A stretch of DNA of 22,603 bases from Myxococcales bacterium (GCA_021779335.1 JAJYAW010000004.1:1-22603); one strand, 5' to 3'; positions 1 through 11,715 are shown, counted from the stretch's first letter. Notes: generated by a model not told the origin, from the sequence alone. Translations and numbers: made by a program.

Positions 1-2
1 GG

Positions 3-569
3 CTCGCCGAGGCGGGGGCCCTGGGCGGCCTCGAGCCGGAGCGGCGCGAGGCGGTCTGGAGGAGCCTGGCCTTGCCGGCCACCGGGGGCGGGGTGGGGGA
101 GCTCTTCGCCGGGCTGGCCGCGGCCGAGCCGCCGGCGCGGCTCGCTCCGGCCGGCGCCGCGGAGCTCGTGCAGGGCGACTACGCCACCACCGGCCTCTCG
201 GCCAGGGCCCACCCCATGGCCATGGTCCGGCCGTCGCTGGCCGGCGGGCGCGTCCGCACCGTGCGCGAGCTGCAGCGGCTGGCCGACCGGGCGCCGGTGG
301 AGGTGGCCGGGCTGGTCATCGTGCGGCAGCGGCCGGAGACGGCCCGGGGCATCGTCTTCGTCAGCCTGGAGGACGAGACCGGCATCGCCAACCTGGTGGT
401 CATGCCGGAGGTCTACGAGCGCTGCCGCCCGGTGGTGCGCGGCTCCCCGTTCCTGGTGGCCCGCGGCCGGGTGGAGCGGAGCGGGCAGGTGGTCAACGTC
501 CGGGTGGACGGCCTGGCGCCGCTGGCCTTCGCGCCGGCGGTGGAGAGCCGCTCGCGGGACTTCCGGTGA
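3..569 (+). CDS. dnaE2: Error-prone DNA polymerase DnaE2 (ImuC), C-terminal fragment (5' end outside window)
   Basis: Only the last 188 codons are present; the frame is open to the left edge, so the TTG at 72 is an internal Leu codon and not a start. The fragment matches the C-terminal part of DnaE2/ImuC. It has a DYATTGLS-AHPM segment, then the OB-fold strand pattern VAGLVIVRQRP...GIVFVSLEDETG (roughly residues 97-125 of the fragment), and ends in SRDFR, a tail typical of DnaE2. The family is a damage-inducible alpha subunit of C-family DNA polymerase acting in translesion synthesis, usually with ImuA and ImuB. From family knowledge, imuA/imuB may lie just upstream of the window; that is inference. 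The gene ends with TGA and is convergent with nrdJ. The replicative DnaE1 is less likely because of the short OB region and the SRDF ending. Confidence 0.88.
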   Translation, partial: LAEAGALGGLEPERREAVWRSLALPATGGGVGELFAGLAAAEPPARLAPAGAAELVQGDYATTGLSARAHPMAMVRPSLAGGRVRTVRELQRLADRAPVEVAGLVIVRQRPETARGIVFVSLEDETGIANLVVMPEVYERCRPVVRGSPFLVARGRVERSGQVVNVRVDGLAPLAFAPAVESRSRDFR

Positions 570-697
570 GCCACCCGGTCACGCGGCGCGTCCCGAGCCG
601 GGCGCCGCACGCGCGGACGGGCCGGCGCGAGCTCCTGCGCACGAGCCGACGTCGTCTCCGGCCGGATGGCCTCCGGGGCGCGGCCCTCCGGAACGAC

Positions 698-734
698 GAG
701 GGCCCCGGCGACCTGGGAGGTCGTGGGGGCCCTC
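698..734. terminator. Long hairpin between convergent dnaE2 and nrdJ, probable bidirectional terminator
   Basis: A 9-bp perfect stem GAGGGCCCC (698-706) / GGGGCCCTC (726-734) encloses a second 6-bp stem CGACCT (709-714) / AGGTCG (718-723) with a GGG loop. The two are joined by one G-G mismatch and one G-T pair, giving a near-continuous 17-position stem. There is no clear T-tract on the plus side; on the minus strand the hairpin is followed by GTCGTTCC. Location between two convergent genes supports termination, but the missing U-tract means factor-dependent or RNA-stabilising roles are also possible. Confidence 0.55.
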
Positions 735-743
735 GGAGACCTC

Positions 744-761
744 GGCGCCGCGGGCGGCGCC
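744..761 (-). terminator. Second hairpin just past the nrdJ stop codon
   Basis: GGCGCCGC (744-751) and GCGGCGCC (754-761) form a perfect 8-bp inverted repeat (7 bp if a 4-base loop is required). It starts about 10 bp downstream of the nrdJ stop on the minus strand and precedes the larger hairpin at 698-734. There is no T-tract, so it may simply be a GC-rich palindrome or a 3'-end RNA-stabilising structure. Confidence 0.3.
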
Positions 762-771
762 TCGCGTCAGC

Positions 772-3549
<2,778 letters not shown>

Positions 3550-3610
3550 GTTCAGCTGCTCCCTGGTCCTGGTCGCCCCTGGCGCTCCAGGCGTGAGACG
3601 TCCCCACCGC

Positions 3611-3629
3611 GCGCACGCGAGGCGTGCGC
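3611..3629 (-). repeat. Perfect hairpin in the nrdJ leader
   Basis: GCGCACGC (3611-3618) and GCGTGCGC (3622-3629) form an 8-bp perfect inverted repeat with a 3-base loop. It sits inside the predicted nrdJ 5' leader about 60 nt before the start codon. It could be a leader RNA structure or a chance GC palindrome; its function is unknown. Confidence 0.4.
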
Positions 3630-3782
3630 CCGTTGATCACGACTTCCCCCGGCCGGCCGGCGTGAATGTGCCGGGGGTCTAGCGTTCTGGTCTGACAACG
3701 GAGAGGTCCTGCGGAACTGCCCCGACGCCCGACCCAACCCGCCCTTGCCCGCGAACCTCGCTCCCCTGCGAGGTGAGGCGGC

Positions 3783-3810
3783 ACTTTACCAGCCGAACCG
3801 CAGGAGTCAA
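3783..3810 (-). promoter_or_regulatory. Predicted sigma-70-type promoter of nrdJ
   Basis: On the minus strand, -35 TTGACT (3810-3805) and -10 TAAAGT (3788-3783) are separated by 16 bp. They match 5/6 and 4/6 of the consensus, which stands out in DNA this GC-rich. The predicted transcript would start near 3776, giving an approximately 226-nt leader before nrdJ. Confidence 0.5.
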
Positions 3811-3818
3811 CGACACAA

Positions 3819-3865
3819 CCACAACCCATGGTGGTCGTCCCGCCAACGACCACAAGATGCAGGCG
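3819..3865. promoter_or_regulatory. Candidate tandem NrdR boxes upstream of nrdJ
   Basis: Two 16-bp sites start with the same CCACAA: CCACAACCCATGGTGG (3819-3834) and CCACAAGATGCAGGCG (3850-3865). They match about 10/16 and 9/16 of the NrdR-box consensus as I recall it (acaCwAtATaTwGtgt). Their start-to-start distance is exactly 31 bp, the usual spacing of paired NrdR boxes. They lie directly upstream of the predicted nrdJ -35. NrdR is the ATP/dATP-sensing repressor of ribonucleotide reductase genes. The second box has a poor right half, so this stays a hypothesis. Confidence 0.4.
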
Positions 3866-3892
3866 TTTTCGGCGGCTTCCCGCTTGGGGGCT

Positions 3893-3930
3893 CGATATCG
3901 CTGTGTTTTTGTTGACAGCGGGCGATATCG
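3893..3930. repeat. Imperfect dyad with two CGATATCG copies
   Basis: CGATATCG occurs at 3893-3900 and again at 3923-3930, exactly 30 bp apart. The inner flanks CGCTGT (3899-3904) and ACAGCG (3915-3920) are also inverted copies, enclosing a T-rich 10-base loop. The whole is an imperfect dyad of 38 bp with a TTGACA hexamer (3912-3917) inside. It is consistent with an operator for a dimeric or tetrameric regulator, but I cannot assign one. Confidence 0.45.
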
Positions 3931-3953
3931 TGCTCGGCGCTCCGGACGGCCCC

Positions 3954-3983
3954 GTGGCACCTCGTCCCACCGCGTGCTAAAAG
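3954..3983 (+). promoter_or_regulatory. Candidate near-leaderless promoter of lepA
   Basis: GTGGCA (3954-3959, 4/6 to -35) and TAAAAG (3978-3983, 4/6 to -10, preceded by an extended TGC) are separated by 18 bp. Transcription would begin near 3990, only about 5 nt before the lepA ATG at 3995. That agrees with the absence of any Shine-Dalgarno-like purine run there. Confidence 0.35.
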
Positions 3984-3994
3984 CCCCGGCCCCC

Positions 3995-5800
3995 ATGTCC
4001 GAGCAGAACGCGCACATCCGAAACTTCTCCATCATCGCGCACATCGACCACGGCAAGTCGACGCTGGCCGACCGCCTCCTCGACGCCACCGGCACGGTCA
4101 CCAAGCGCGAGCAGCAGGCCCAGTTCCTCGACAACATGGAGCTGGAGCGGGAGCGGGGCATCACCATCAAGGCCCAGACCGTCCGCATGCGCTACCTGGC
4201 GCAGGACGGGAAGACGTACCAGCTCAACCTCATCGACACGCCCGGCCACGTCGACTTCGCCTACGAGGTGTCGCGCTCGCTGGCGGCCTGCGAGGGGGCC
4301 GTGCTGGTCGTCGACGCCACCCAGGGGGTCGAGGCGCAGACGCTGGCCAACGTCTACCTGGCGCTCGACCACGACCTCGAGATCGTGCCGGTCATCAACA
4401 AGATCGACCTGCCCAGCGCCGACGTGGCGGAGGTGCGCCGCGAGATTGAGGAGGTCATCGGCCTGGACGCCAGCGAGGCGGTGCCGTGCTCCGCCAAGGA
4501 GGGCATCGGCATCACCGAGATCCTGGAGCAGGTCGTCAAGAAGGTGCCGCCGCCCAGGGGCGATCCGGACGGCCCGCTCAAGGCCATCATCTTTGACTCC
4601 TGGTACGACTCCTACCGCGGCGTGGTCATGCTGGTGCGGGTCTTCGAGGGGACGCTCAGGCCCAAGCAGAAGATCCTGCTCTGGAGCAACAAGCGCGAGT
4701 TCGAGGTGCAGGAGCTCGGGGTGTTCACGCCCTTCTCCAAGGCGGTGCCGCACCTCATGGCCGGCGAGGTGGGCATCTGCGTCGCCAACGTCAAGGACGT
4801 GCACGACGCCAAGGTGGGCGACACCGTCACCGACGCCGACCGACCCGTCACGGCGCCGCTGCCGGGCTTCAAGGTCGTCAAGCCCATGGTCTTCAGCGGC
4901 GTCTTCCCCATCGACGCCGCCGACTACGAGCAGCTCCGCGACGCCCTCGACAAGCTCAAGCTCAACGACTCGGCCTTCACCTTCGAGGCCGAGAGCTCCC
5001 AGGCCCTGGGCTTCGGCTACCGCTGCGGCTACCTGGGGCTGCTCCACATGGAGATCGTCCAGGAGCGGCTGGAGCGCGAGTACAACCTCTCGCTCATCAC
5101 CACGGCGCCGTCGGTGGTCTACCGCATCACCGACACCCAGGGCACGGTGGAGGAGATCGACAACCCGGCCAAGCTCCCGCCGGTGCAGCGCATCGCCAAG
5201 CTCGAGGAGCCGGTCCTCACCTGCCACATCCACGCCCGCACCGACGACGTGGGCGCCATCCTCAAGCTCTGCCAGGACCGGCGCGGCGTGCAGGTCGACC
5301 TGAAGTACATCGGCACCAAGCGGGTGCAGATCACCTACGACATCCCGCTCGCCGAGGTGGTCTTCGACTTCTTCGACAAGCTGAAGAGCGTCAGCCGCGG
5401 CTACGCCAGCCTGGACTACGAGCTCAAGGGCTACCAGGAGGCCGATCTCGTCAAGCTCGACATCCTCATCAACGGCGAGCCCGTCGACGCGCTCTCGGTC
5501 ATCGTCCACCGCGAGAACTCCTACTTCCGCGGCCGCGACATCTGCCAGAAGCTGAAGGAGGAGATCCCCAAGCAGATGTACGAGGTGGCCATCCAGGCCG
5601 CCATCGGCGCCAAGGTCATCGCCCGCGAGACGGTCAAGGCCTTCCGCAAGAACGTCATCGCCAAGTGCTACGGCGGCGACATCTCCCGCAAGCGCAAGCT
5701 GCTGGAGAAGCAGAAGGAGGGCAAGAAGCGGATGAAGCAGGTCGGCAGCGTGGAGATCCCGCAGTCGGCCTTCCTGGCGGTCCTCAAGGTGGAGGACTGA
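3995..5800 (+). CDS. lepA: Elongation factor 4 (LepA), ribosome-associated GTPase
   Basis: A 601-residue translational GTPase of normal family length; it binds ribosomes and is implicated in back-translocation or in initiation and ribosome biogenesis. GTPase motifs are all present: G1 AHIDHGKST (15-23), the GITI switch I region (55-58), G3 DTPGH (81-85), G4 NKID (135-138) and G5 SAK (166-168). The EF4-specific C-terminal region follows (SVIVHRENSYFRGRDICQKL, then RKNVIAKCYGGDISRKRKLL, a basic tail that contacts tRNA/rRNA in the family). The ATG at 3995 was chosen because residues from MSEQN onward match the family. The frame stays open upstream to 3773, but that part is not EF4-like. No ribosome binding site precedes the start. 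It lies 114 bp before the next gene. Confidence 0.97.
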   Translation: MSEQNAHIRNFSIIAHIDHGKSTLADRLLDATGTVTKREQQAQFLDNMELERERGITIKAQTVRMRYLAQDGKTYQLNLIDTPGHVDFAYEVSRSLAACEGAVLVVDATQGVEAQTLANVYLALDHDLEIVPVINKIDLPSADVAEVRREIEEVIGLDASEAVPCSAKEGIGITEILEQVVKKVPPPRGDPDGPLKAIIFDSWYDSYRGVVMLVRVFEGTLRPKQKILLWSNKREFEVQELGVFTPFSKAVPHLMAGEVGICVANVKDVHDAKVGDTVTDADRPVTAPLPGFKVVKPMVFSGVFPIDAADYEQLRDALDKLKLNDSAFTFEAESSQALGFGYRCGYLGLLHMEIVQERLEREYNLSLITTAPSVVYRITDTQGTVEEIDNPAKLPPVQRIAKLEEPVLTCHIHARTDDVGAILKLCQDRRGVQVDLKYIGTKRVQITYDIPLAEVVFDFFDKLKSVSRGYASLDYELKGYQEADLVKLDILINGEPVDALSVIVHRENSYFRGRDICQKLKEEIPKQMYEVAIQAAIGAKVIARETVKAFRKNVIAKCYGGDISRKRKLLEKQKEGKKRMKQVGSVEIPQSAFLAVLKVED

Positions 5801-5839
5801 CGTCGGAGCGGCGACGCGGCCGGGAGCGCTCCGCGAGGC

Positions 5840-5849
5840 GGGGGGGGGG
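5840..5849 (+). repeat. Run of ten G in the lepA downstream spacer
   Basis: Ten consecutive G residues follow an inverted repeat CGGAGCG (5804-5810) / CGCTCCG (5827-5833) in the spacer after lepA. No reading frame crosses it in a meaningful way. It may be a slippage-prone tract, and the exact length is also vulnerable to sequencing error. Confidence 0.6.
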
Positions 5850-5914
5850 ACCGACGGGCGCGACCGGCGCGCGGATCGACCGCCTTTTCAAACCCGGCGA
5901 GTGAGGGTACAAGC

Positions 5915-6385
5915 ATGACCCTGATGAATCGCTCCTCCTCGGCCTCCCGGCGGCGCCTGGAGCGGGGCCAGTTCTCCTGGGTCACGTTCGTGCTGCTCTC
6001 CGCGCTGGTGGCGGGCGTCTACCTTGGCGTGGTCTGGGCCCCCGTCTACATCGTCCACCGCGAGGTGCAGGGGGTGGTCCGGGAGTACGTCGCCAAGGCC
6101 ATCCACGAGCCCAACGACGACCTCCTGGTGGCCGACCTGTGCCGCAAGCTCGCCTCCCTCGACGAGTCCGACGCCGTCGACGCCCAGGGGCAGCCGGTCA
6201 AGGTGCCGACCGTCGACCTGTCCCCCGGCGACATCACCTGGGAGCGGGACACCACGGTCAAGCCCCCCATGCTCCACGTGGCCTTCGAGTACGTCAGGGT
6301 GGTGAGGTACCCCATCCTGGACCGGACCCAGGAGAAGGTGATGTCGGTGGACGTCACCGAGGACATCGGTGTCCCGAAGTGGTGA
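5915..6385 (+). CDS. Small membrane-anchored protein of unknown function (DUF4845-like architecture)
   Basis: A 156-residue protein with a short basic N-terminus (about residues 1-19, several Arg), one strong transmembrane helix (about 21-46, ending WAPVYIV), and a soluble C-terminal domain of about 110 residues. The orientation is probably N-in/C-out, since positive charge precedes the helix. The layout resembles DUF4845 proteins, which often sit near lepA-lepB: a hydrophobic helix followed by a P-Y motif, an alpha-helical segment, and a final beta region with a YEVRVP-like string (here EYVRVVRYP). That match is from memory of the pattern, not a search. GAGGG lies about 10 nt upstream of the ATG. 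It ends 26 bp before pyrR, so it may be cotranscribed with the pyr genes. Confidence 0.8.
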   Translation: MTLMNRSSSASRRRLERGQFSWVTFVLLSALVAGVYLGVVWAPVYIVHREVQGVVREYVAKAIHEPNDDLLVADLCRKLASLDESDAVDAQGQPVKVPTVDLSPGDITWERDTTVKPPMLHVAFEYVRVVRYPILDRTQEKVMSVDVTEDIGVPKW

Positions 6386-6411
6386 CCGGCACGTCGAGGG
6401 GAGGGCTGTCC

Positions 6412-6941
6412 ATGGACGCGGAGCAGATCGAGCGGGCCGTCGGACGGCTCGCGCAGGAGATCGCCGACCGGGCGCGCGCCGCTGGCGCCGCCGACGCGCT
6501 GGCCATCGTGGGCATCCGCCGCGGCGGGGTGCACCTGGCGGCCAGGCTGCGGCTGGCGCTGACGCGGCTGCTCGGCCACGAGCCGCCGGTGGGCACGCTC
6601 GACATCGCGCTCTACCGCGACGATCTCTCCGCCCGCGGGGTGGCGCCGGTGGTGGGCCCGACCGACATCCGCTTCCCCGTCCAGGGCAAGACCATCGTGC
6701 TGGTGGACGACGTGCTGTACACCGGGCGCACCGTGCGGGCCGCCCTCGACGAGCTGGTCGACTTCGGCCGGCCGCGGCGGGTCTGGCTGGCGGTGCTGGT
6801 GGACCGGGGCGGCCACGAGCTGCCCATCGCGGCCGACTTCGCCGGGGCGCACCTGCAGGTGGCGGACGGGCAGGACGTCCAGGTCCGGCTCCACGAGGAC
6901 GGCCAGGGCGCGGACGTCGTGCTCACCACCGGGAGGGTGCC

Positions 6942-6945
<4 letters not shown>
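6412..6945 (+). CDS. pyrR: PyrR: bifunctional pyrimidine regulator / uracil phosphoribosyltransferase
   Basis: A 177-residue type I phosphoribosyltransferase. The PRPP-binding loop is clear at about residues 95-107 (VLVDDVLYTGRT), and an early IVGIRRGG motif follows the family pattern. PyrR converts uracil and PRPP to UMP and, in many bacteria, binds pyr mRNA to control attenuation. The ATG at 6412 is preceded by GGGGAGGG; the frame is open further upstream but that part is not PyrR-like. Its position as first gene of pyrR-pyrB-pyrC-carA supports a regulatory role. However, the 26-bp gap before it has no room for an attenuator, and I see no PyrR-binding leader in the spacer at 5801-5914 either. 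The stop overlaps the pyrB GTG start by 4 bases (GTGA). Confidence 0.93.
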
Positions 6946-7879
<934 letters not shown>

Positions 7880-7883
<4 letters not shown>

Positions 7884-9177
7884 GCGACGTGACCATCATC
7901 GAGGGCGGCCGCGTCATCGACCCGGCCAGCGGCACCGACGGCGTCCGCGCCGTGGTGCTGAAGGACGGCCTGGTGGCCGACGTCGCCGAGCGGGTGGAGC
8001 GCCCGTCCGGCGCGCGGGTCGTCGACGCCCGCGGCCGCTGGGTCACCCCGGGCTTCATCGATCTCCACGTCCACCTGCGCGAGCCGGGGCAGGAGTACAA
8101 GGAGACCGTGGCCAGCGGGGCCCGCGCCGCGGTGGCGGGAGGCTTCACGGCGGTGGTGTGCATGCCCAACACCAAGCCGGTCAACGACACGCTGGCGGTC
8201 ACCGAGCTGATCCTGGCGCGCGCCGCGGCGGCCGGCCTGGCGCGGGTCTACCCCTGCGGCTGCATCTCCAGGGGGCAGGCCGGCGAGGACCTGGCCGAGT
8301 TCGGCGAGCTCCGGGCGGGGGGCTGCGTGGCCGTCAGCGACGACGGCAAGCCGGTCATGTCCCCGGCCCTGATGCGGCGGGCCCTCGAGTACGCCCGCGC
8401 CTTCAGCCTGCCGGTGGCGGTGCACGAGGAGGACCTCCACCTCGTCGGCCAGGGGGTCATGCACGAGGGGGCGGCCTCGACCCGGCTCGGCCTGAAGGGA
8501 ATCCCGGGCCAGGCCGAGGAGGTCATGGTGCTGCGCGACATCGCGCTGGCCGAGCTCACCGGCGGGCGGCTCCACCTGCAGCACGTCTCGGCGGCCGGGT
8601 CGGTGCGGGCGGTGCGCGAGGCCAAGCGGCGCGGCCTCCAGGTCACCGCCGAGGTGACGCCCCACCACCTCACCCTCACCGACGAGGACGTGGCCGCCTC
8701 CGGCTACAGCACCGGCCTCAAGATGAGCCCGCCGCTCCGGTCCGCCGAGGACGTGCGGGCCTGCGTCGAGGGGCTGGCCGACGGGACCATCGACTGCATC
8801 GCCACCGATCACGCGCCCCACTCCTCGGTCGAGAAGGACGTCGAGTTCGACGCCGCCCTGAACGGCGTGACCGGCCTGGAGACCGCCTTCCCCGTCTGCC
8901 TGGCGCTGGTGCGCCGGGGCGCGCTCGGCGAGCGGCGCCTCGTCGAGGCGCTCAGCGCGGCCCCGGCCCGGGCCTTCTCGCTCCCGGGCGGCACGCTGGC
9001 GCGCGGGGCGCCCGCCGACGTGGCCATCCTCGATCCCGCCGCCGAGTGGACCTTCGACGCGGCCGCCACGCACTCCAGGAGCAGCAACAGCCCGTGGAAG
9101 GGGCGCAGGCTGACCGGCCGCTGCACGCACACCTTCGTGGGCGGGCGGCTGGTCCACCAGGCCGGCGGGGAGGCCCG

Positions 9178-9181
<4 letters not shown>
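7880..9181 (+). CDS. pyrC: Dihydroorotase (class I type)
   Basis: A 433-residue zinc amidohydrolase that cyclises carbamoyl aspartate to dihydroorotate. Metal ligands expected for the family are visible: HVH (His63, His65), an Asp in SDDGKPV (154/155; class I enzymes use Asp or carboxylated Lys as bridge), His182 in VHEED, His235 in LQHVS, and Asp310 in TDHAPHS. The DHL/PDC-style substrate loop is present as HLREPGQEYKE, and the CMPNTKP motif as well. All ligands being intact argues against a non-catalytic PyrC' partner. It overlaps pyrB upstream and carA downstream by 4 bases each. Confidence 0.96.
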
Positions 9182-10295
<1,114 letters not shown>

Positions 10296-10299
<4 letters not shown>

Positions 10300-10976
10300 C
10301 GCTGGCGGAGCTCCACGAGCGGCTGCTCTCGTGGGCCAGCGCCGACGCGCAGGACCCGCGCCTGCTGGCCGCGCGGCAGGACCACTTCGCCCGCTACGGC
10401 GAGCCGCACGAGGAGGACCAGTCCTACGAGCTGCGCATGAACGGCATGCTCGAGGCCTACCTCTTCGACTTCCGGCCGGCGCCGGGGGCGCCCACGGCGC
10501 TGGAGCGCTTCCTGGAGTCCCAGGCCGCCGCCCTCACCGCCGAGGAGGTGGCCGCCTTCCGGGCGCTGGGAGCCAACCGTCACGGCCTCTACCAGGTGCG
10601 CAAGCTGGAGCCGGGGTCCATCCGGCTGCGCGACGCCTTCACCGAGGAGGAGTGCGACGTCACCGAGCGGCGCCAGGTGGCGGGGCTGGCCAAGGGCGAC
10701 CTGCTGGAGGCTCGCCTCATGCCCTTCGACGGGCGGCTCTGGTTCTCCGGGGCCTTCCTCTACCAGCCGCGCGAGGCCCGCCCGCGCATCCTGGCCGAGG
10801 TGAAGCGGCTCAAGAAGGCGGCCGGGAAGCACGGCCGGCCCGACCAGGCCGGGCTCCTGGCCACGCTCTCCCGCATGGCCTTCAAGCTGGAGCGCTACCG
10901 GAACGTCCGGCTGGAGTCGATCTACGACTTCAGCGTCGACCAGCGGGCCATGACGCCGCGCCCCGCCAAGAAGTAG
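10296..10976 (+). CDS. Conserved-looking protein of unknown function, translationally coupled to carA
   Basis: A 226-residue soluble protein with no signal peptide or transmembrane helix. I do not recognise a named family. What can be seen is an acidic, helix-rich N-terminal half containing YELRMNGMLEAYLFDF (about 47-62) and ALERFLESQ. A beta-rich middle follows (HGLYQVRKLEPGSIRLRDAF, then the EGARLMPFDG-like and LWFSGAFLY strings). The C-terminus is basic (KRLKKAAGKHGR, ending RPAKK). The pattern of a domain ending in a short beta barrel is loosely reminiscent of proteins that carry SEC-C motifs, but no such motif is present. The ATG overlaps the carA TGA (ATGA), so it is almost certainly made from the pyr operon mRNA. 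Codon use matches neighbours. Confidence 0.82.
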
Positions 10977-10987
10977 CGGGGGTCGTC

Positions 10988-11665
10988 GTGGCGCGGCTCA
11001 TCGTCAACGCCGACGATCTCGGCTACGACCCCGAGATCGACCGCGGCATCCTCGAGGCCCACCGGCACGGCCTGGTGACCAGCGCCACCGCCATGGTGCT
11101 CACCCCGTTCGCGGCGCGGGCGCTGGCCGCGGCGCCGGCCACCCTGGGCGTCGGCCTCCACGCGCTCCTCGATCCGGCGCTCGGGGAGGCGGAGGCCCGG
11201 GCCGAGCTCCTGCGCCAGCTCGACCGGTTCGAGGCGCTGCGCGGCGCGCCGCCCACCCACCTCGACAGCCACAAGCATGCCCACGCCGCGCCGGCGCTCC
11301 TGGCGGCGGTGGCGGAGGTGGCCTCGGCGCGCGGGCTGCCGGTGCGGGCCATGGACGCAGGGTTGCGCGCCGCGCTCCGCGGCCTGGGCGTGCCGGTCAC
11401 CGACGCCTTCCTCGGCGACGCGACCCTCCGGCCTTGCTGGACCCACGCCACGCTCGCCGAGGCGCTGCGCGACCTGCCACCGGGGCTCACCGAGCTCATG
11501 GCCCACCCGGGCTACCGGCCGTCCCACGCCCGGACCAGCTTCGGCGTGGAGCGGGAGGTGGAGCTCGCCGCCCTCACCGACGAGGCGGCCCGGGCGCTGC
11601 TCCGGGCGGGGGAGGTCGAGCTCTGCAGCTACGCCATCCTGGGGAGTCGGGGCCGCGCCGGATAG
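10988..11665 (+). CDS. ChbG/YdjC-family carbohydrate deacetylase
   Basis: A 225-residue protein with the hallmarks of the ChbG/YdjC family of metal-dependent deacetylases that remove acetyl groups from chitooligosaccharides or related N-acetylated sugars. NADDLG is at residues 7-12 (Asp9/Asp10), the metal-binding HLDSHKHAH at 91-99, and MAHPGY in the C-terminal third. The GTG at 10988 places NADD close to the N-terminus, as in the family, and has a GCGGGGG purine run upstream. No secretion signal is evident, so it is probably cytoplasmic. It follows the preceding gene by 11 bp, so it is likely the last gene of the pyr operon, though its function has no obvious link to pyrimidines. The substrate cannot be told from sequence; hopanoid or lipid-sugar deacetylases share this fold. 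Confidence 0.88.
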   Translation: MARLIVNADDLGYDPEIDRGILEAHRHGLVTSATAMVLTPFAARALAAAPATLGVGLHALLDPALGEAEARAELLRQLDRFEALRGAPPTHLDSHKHAHAAPALLAAVAEVASARGLPVRAMDAGLRAALRGLGVPVTDAFLGDATLRPCWTHATLAEALRDLPPGLTELMAHPGYRPSHARTSFGVEREVELAALTDEAARALLRAGEVELCSYAILGSRGRAG

Positions 11666-11709
11666 TGCCTTTGGGCGGGATTGTCGACTCGTCGAGTCCG
11701 CAAAATCCC

Positions 11710-11715
11710 TATAAC
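11710..11715 (+). promoter_or_regulatory. Candidate -10 element for icd (weak)
   Basis: TATAAC at 11710-11715 matches 5/6 of the -10 consensus in an otherwise GC-rich 145-bp gap between the deacetylase and icd. No convincing -35 lies 16-18 bp upstream (TTGTCG at 11681 is 23 bp away). A 5-bp inverted repeat GACTC/GAGTC with 3-base loop (11686-11698) sits just upstream and could end the pyr transcript, but it has no T-tract. A second, weaker pair is TTGCGC (11743-11748) with TATGGA (11766-11771), 17 bp apart. Confidence 0.3.

Larger units (their letters stand above)
3550..3994. other. Divergent nrdJ/lepA intergenic region (445 bp)
   Basis: No believable gene. The open frame running into lepA from 3773 has no family-like residues before the MSEQNAHIRNF start and is not counted as coding. 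From the nrdJ side outward, the region contains a leader of about 226 nt with a perfect hairpin at 3611-3629, a sigma-70-like nrdJ promoter (3783-3810), and two NrdR-like sites (3819-3834, 3850-3865). An AT-richer patch follows with a dyad built on CGATATCG (3893-3930), then a candidate lepA promoter (3954-3983). I looked for a cobalamin riboswitch because NrdJ needs B12, and did not recognise its conserved boxes. Confidence 0.7.

Noticed and set aside
3550..3776. Cobalamin riboswitch upstream of nrdJ
   Set aside because: I looked for the conserved B12-box and core strings on the minus strand and did not see them; a covariance search would be decisive.
3912..3940. TTGACA at 3912 as the -35 of a lepA promoter
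   Set aside because: A perfect -35 hexamer, but no -10-like sequence lies 16-18 bp downstream (the region reads TCGGCGC); better explained as part of the dyad.
3773..3994. N-terminal extension of LepA by 74 codons
   Set aside because: The added residues are unlike EF4, the family start MSEQNAHIRNF lies at 3995, and the stretch contains the predicted nrdJ and lepA control elements.
3977..5509. 510-codon open frame antisense to lepA
   Set aside because: Asp/Val/Leu/His-rich shadow of lepA codons; no start context and no recognisable domain.
6369..6941. Upstream extension of pyrB across pyrR
   Set aside because: The frame is open but encodes Arg/Gly/Ala shadow sequence of pyrR; PyrB similarity begins at the GTG at 6942.
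8158..9177. Upstream extension of carA across pyrC
   Set aside because: Out-of-frame shadow of pyrC; CarA similarity begins at the ATG at 9178.
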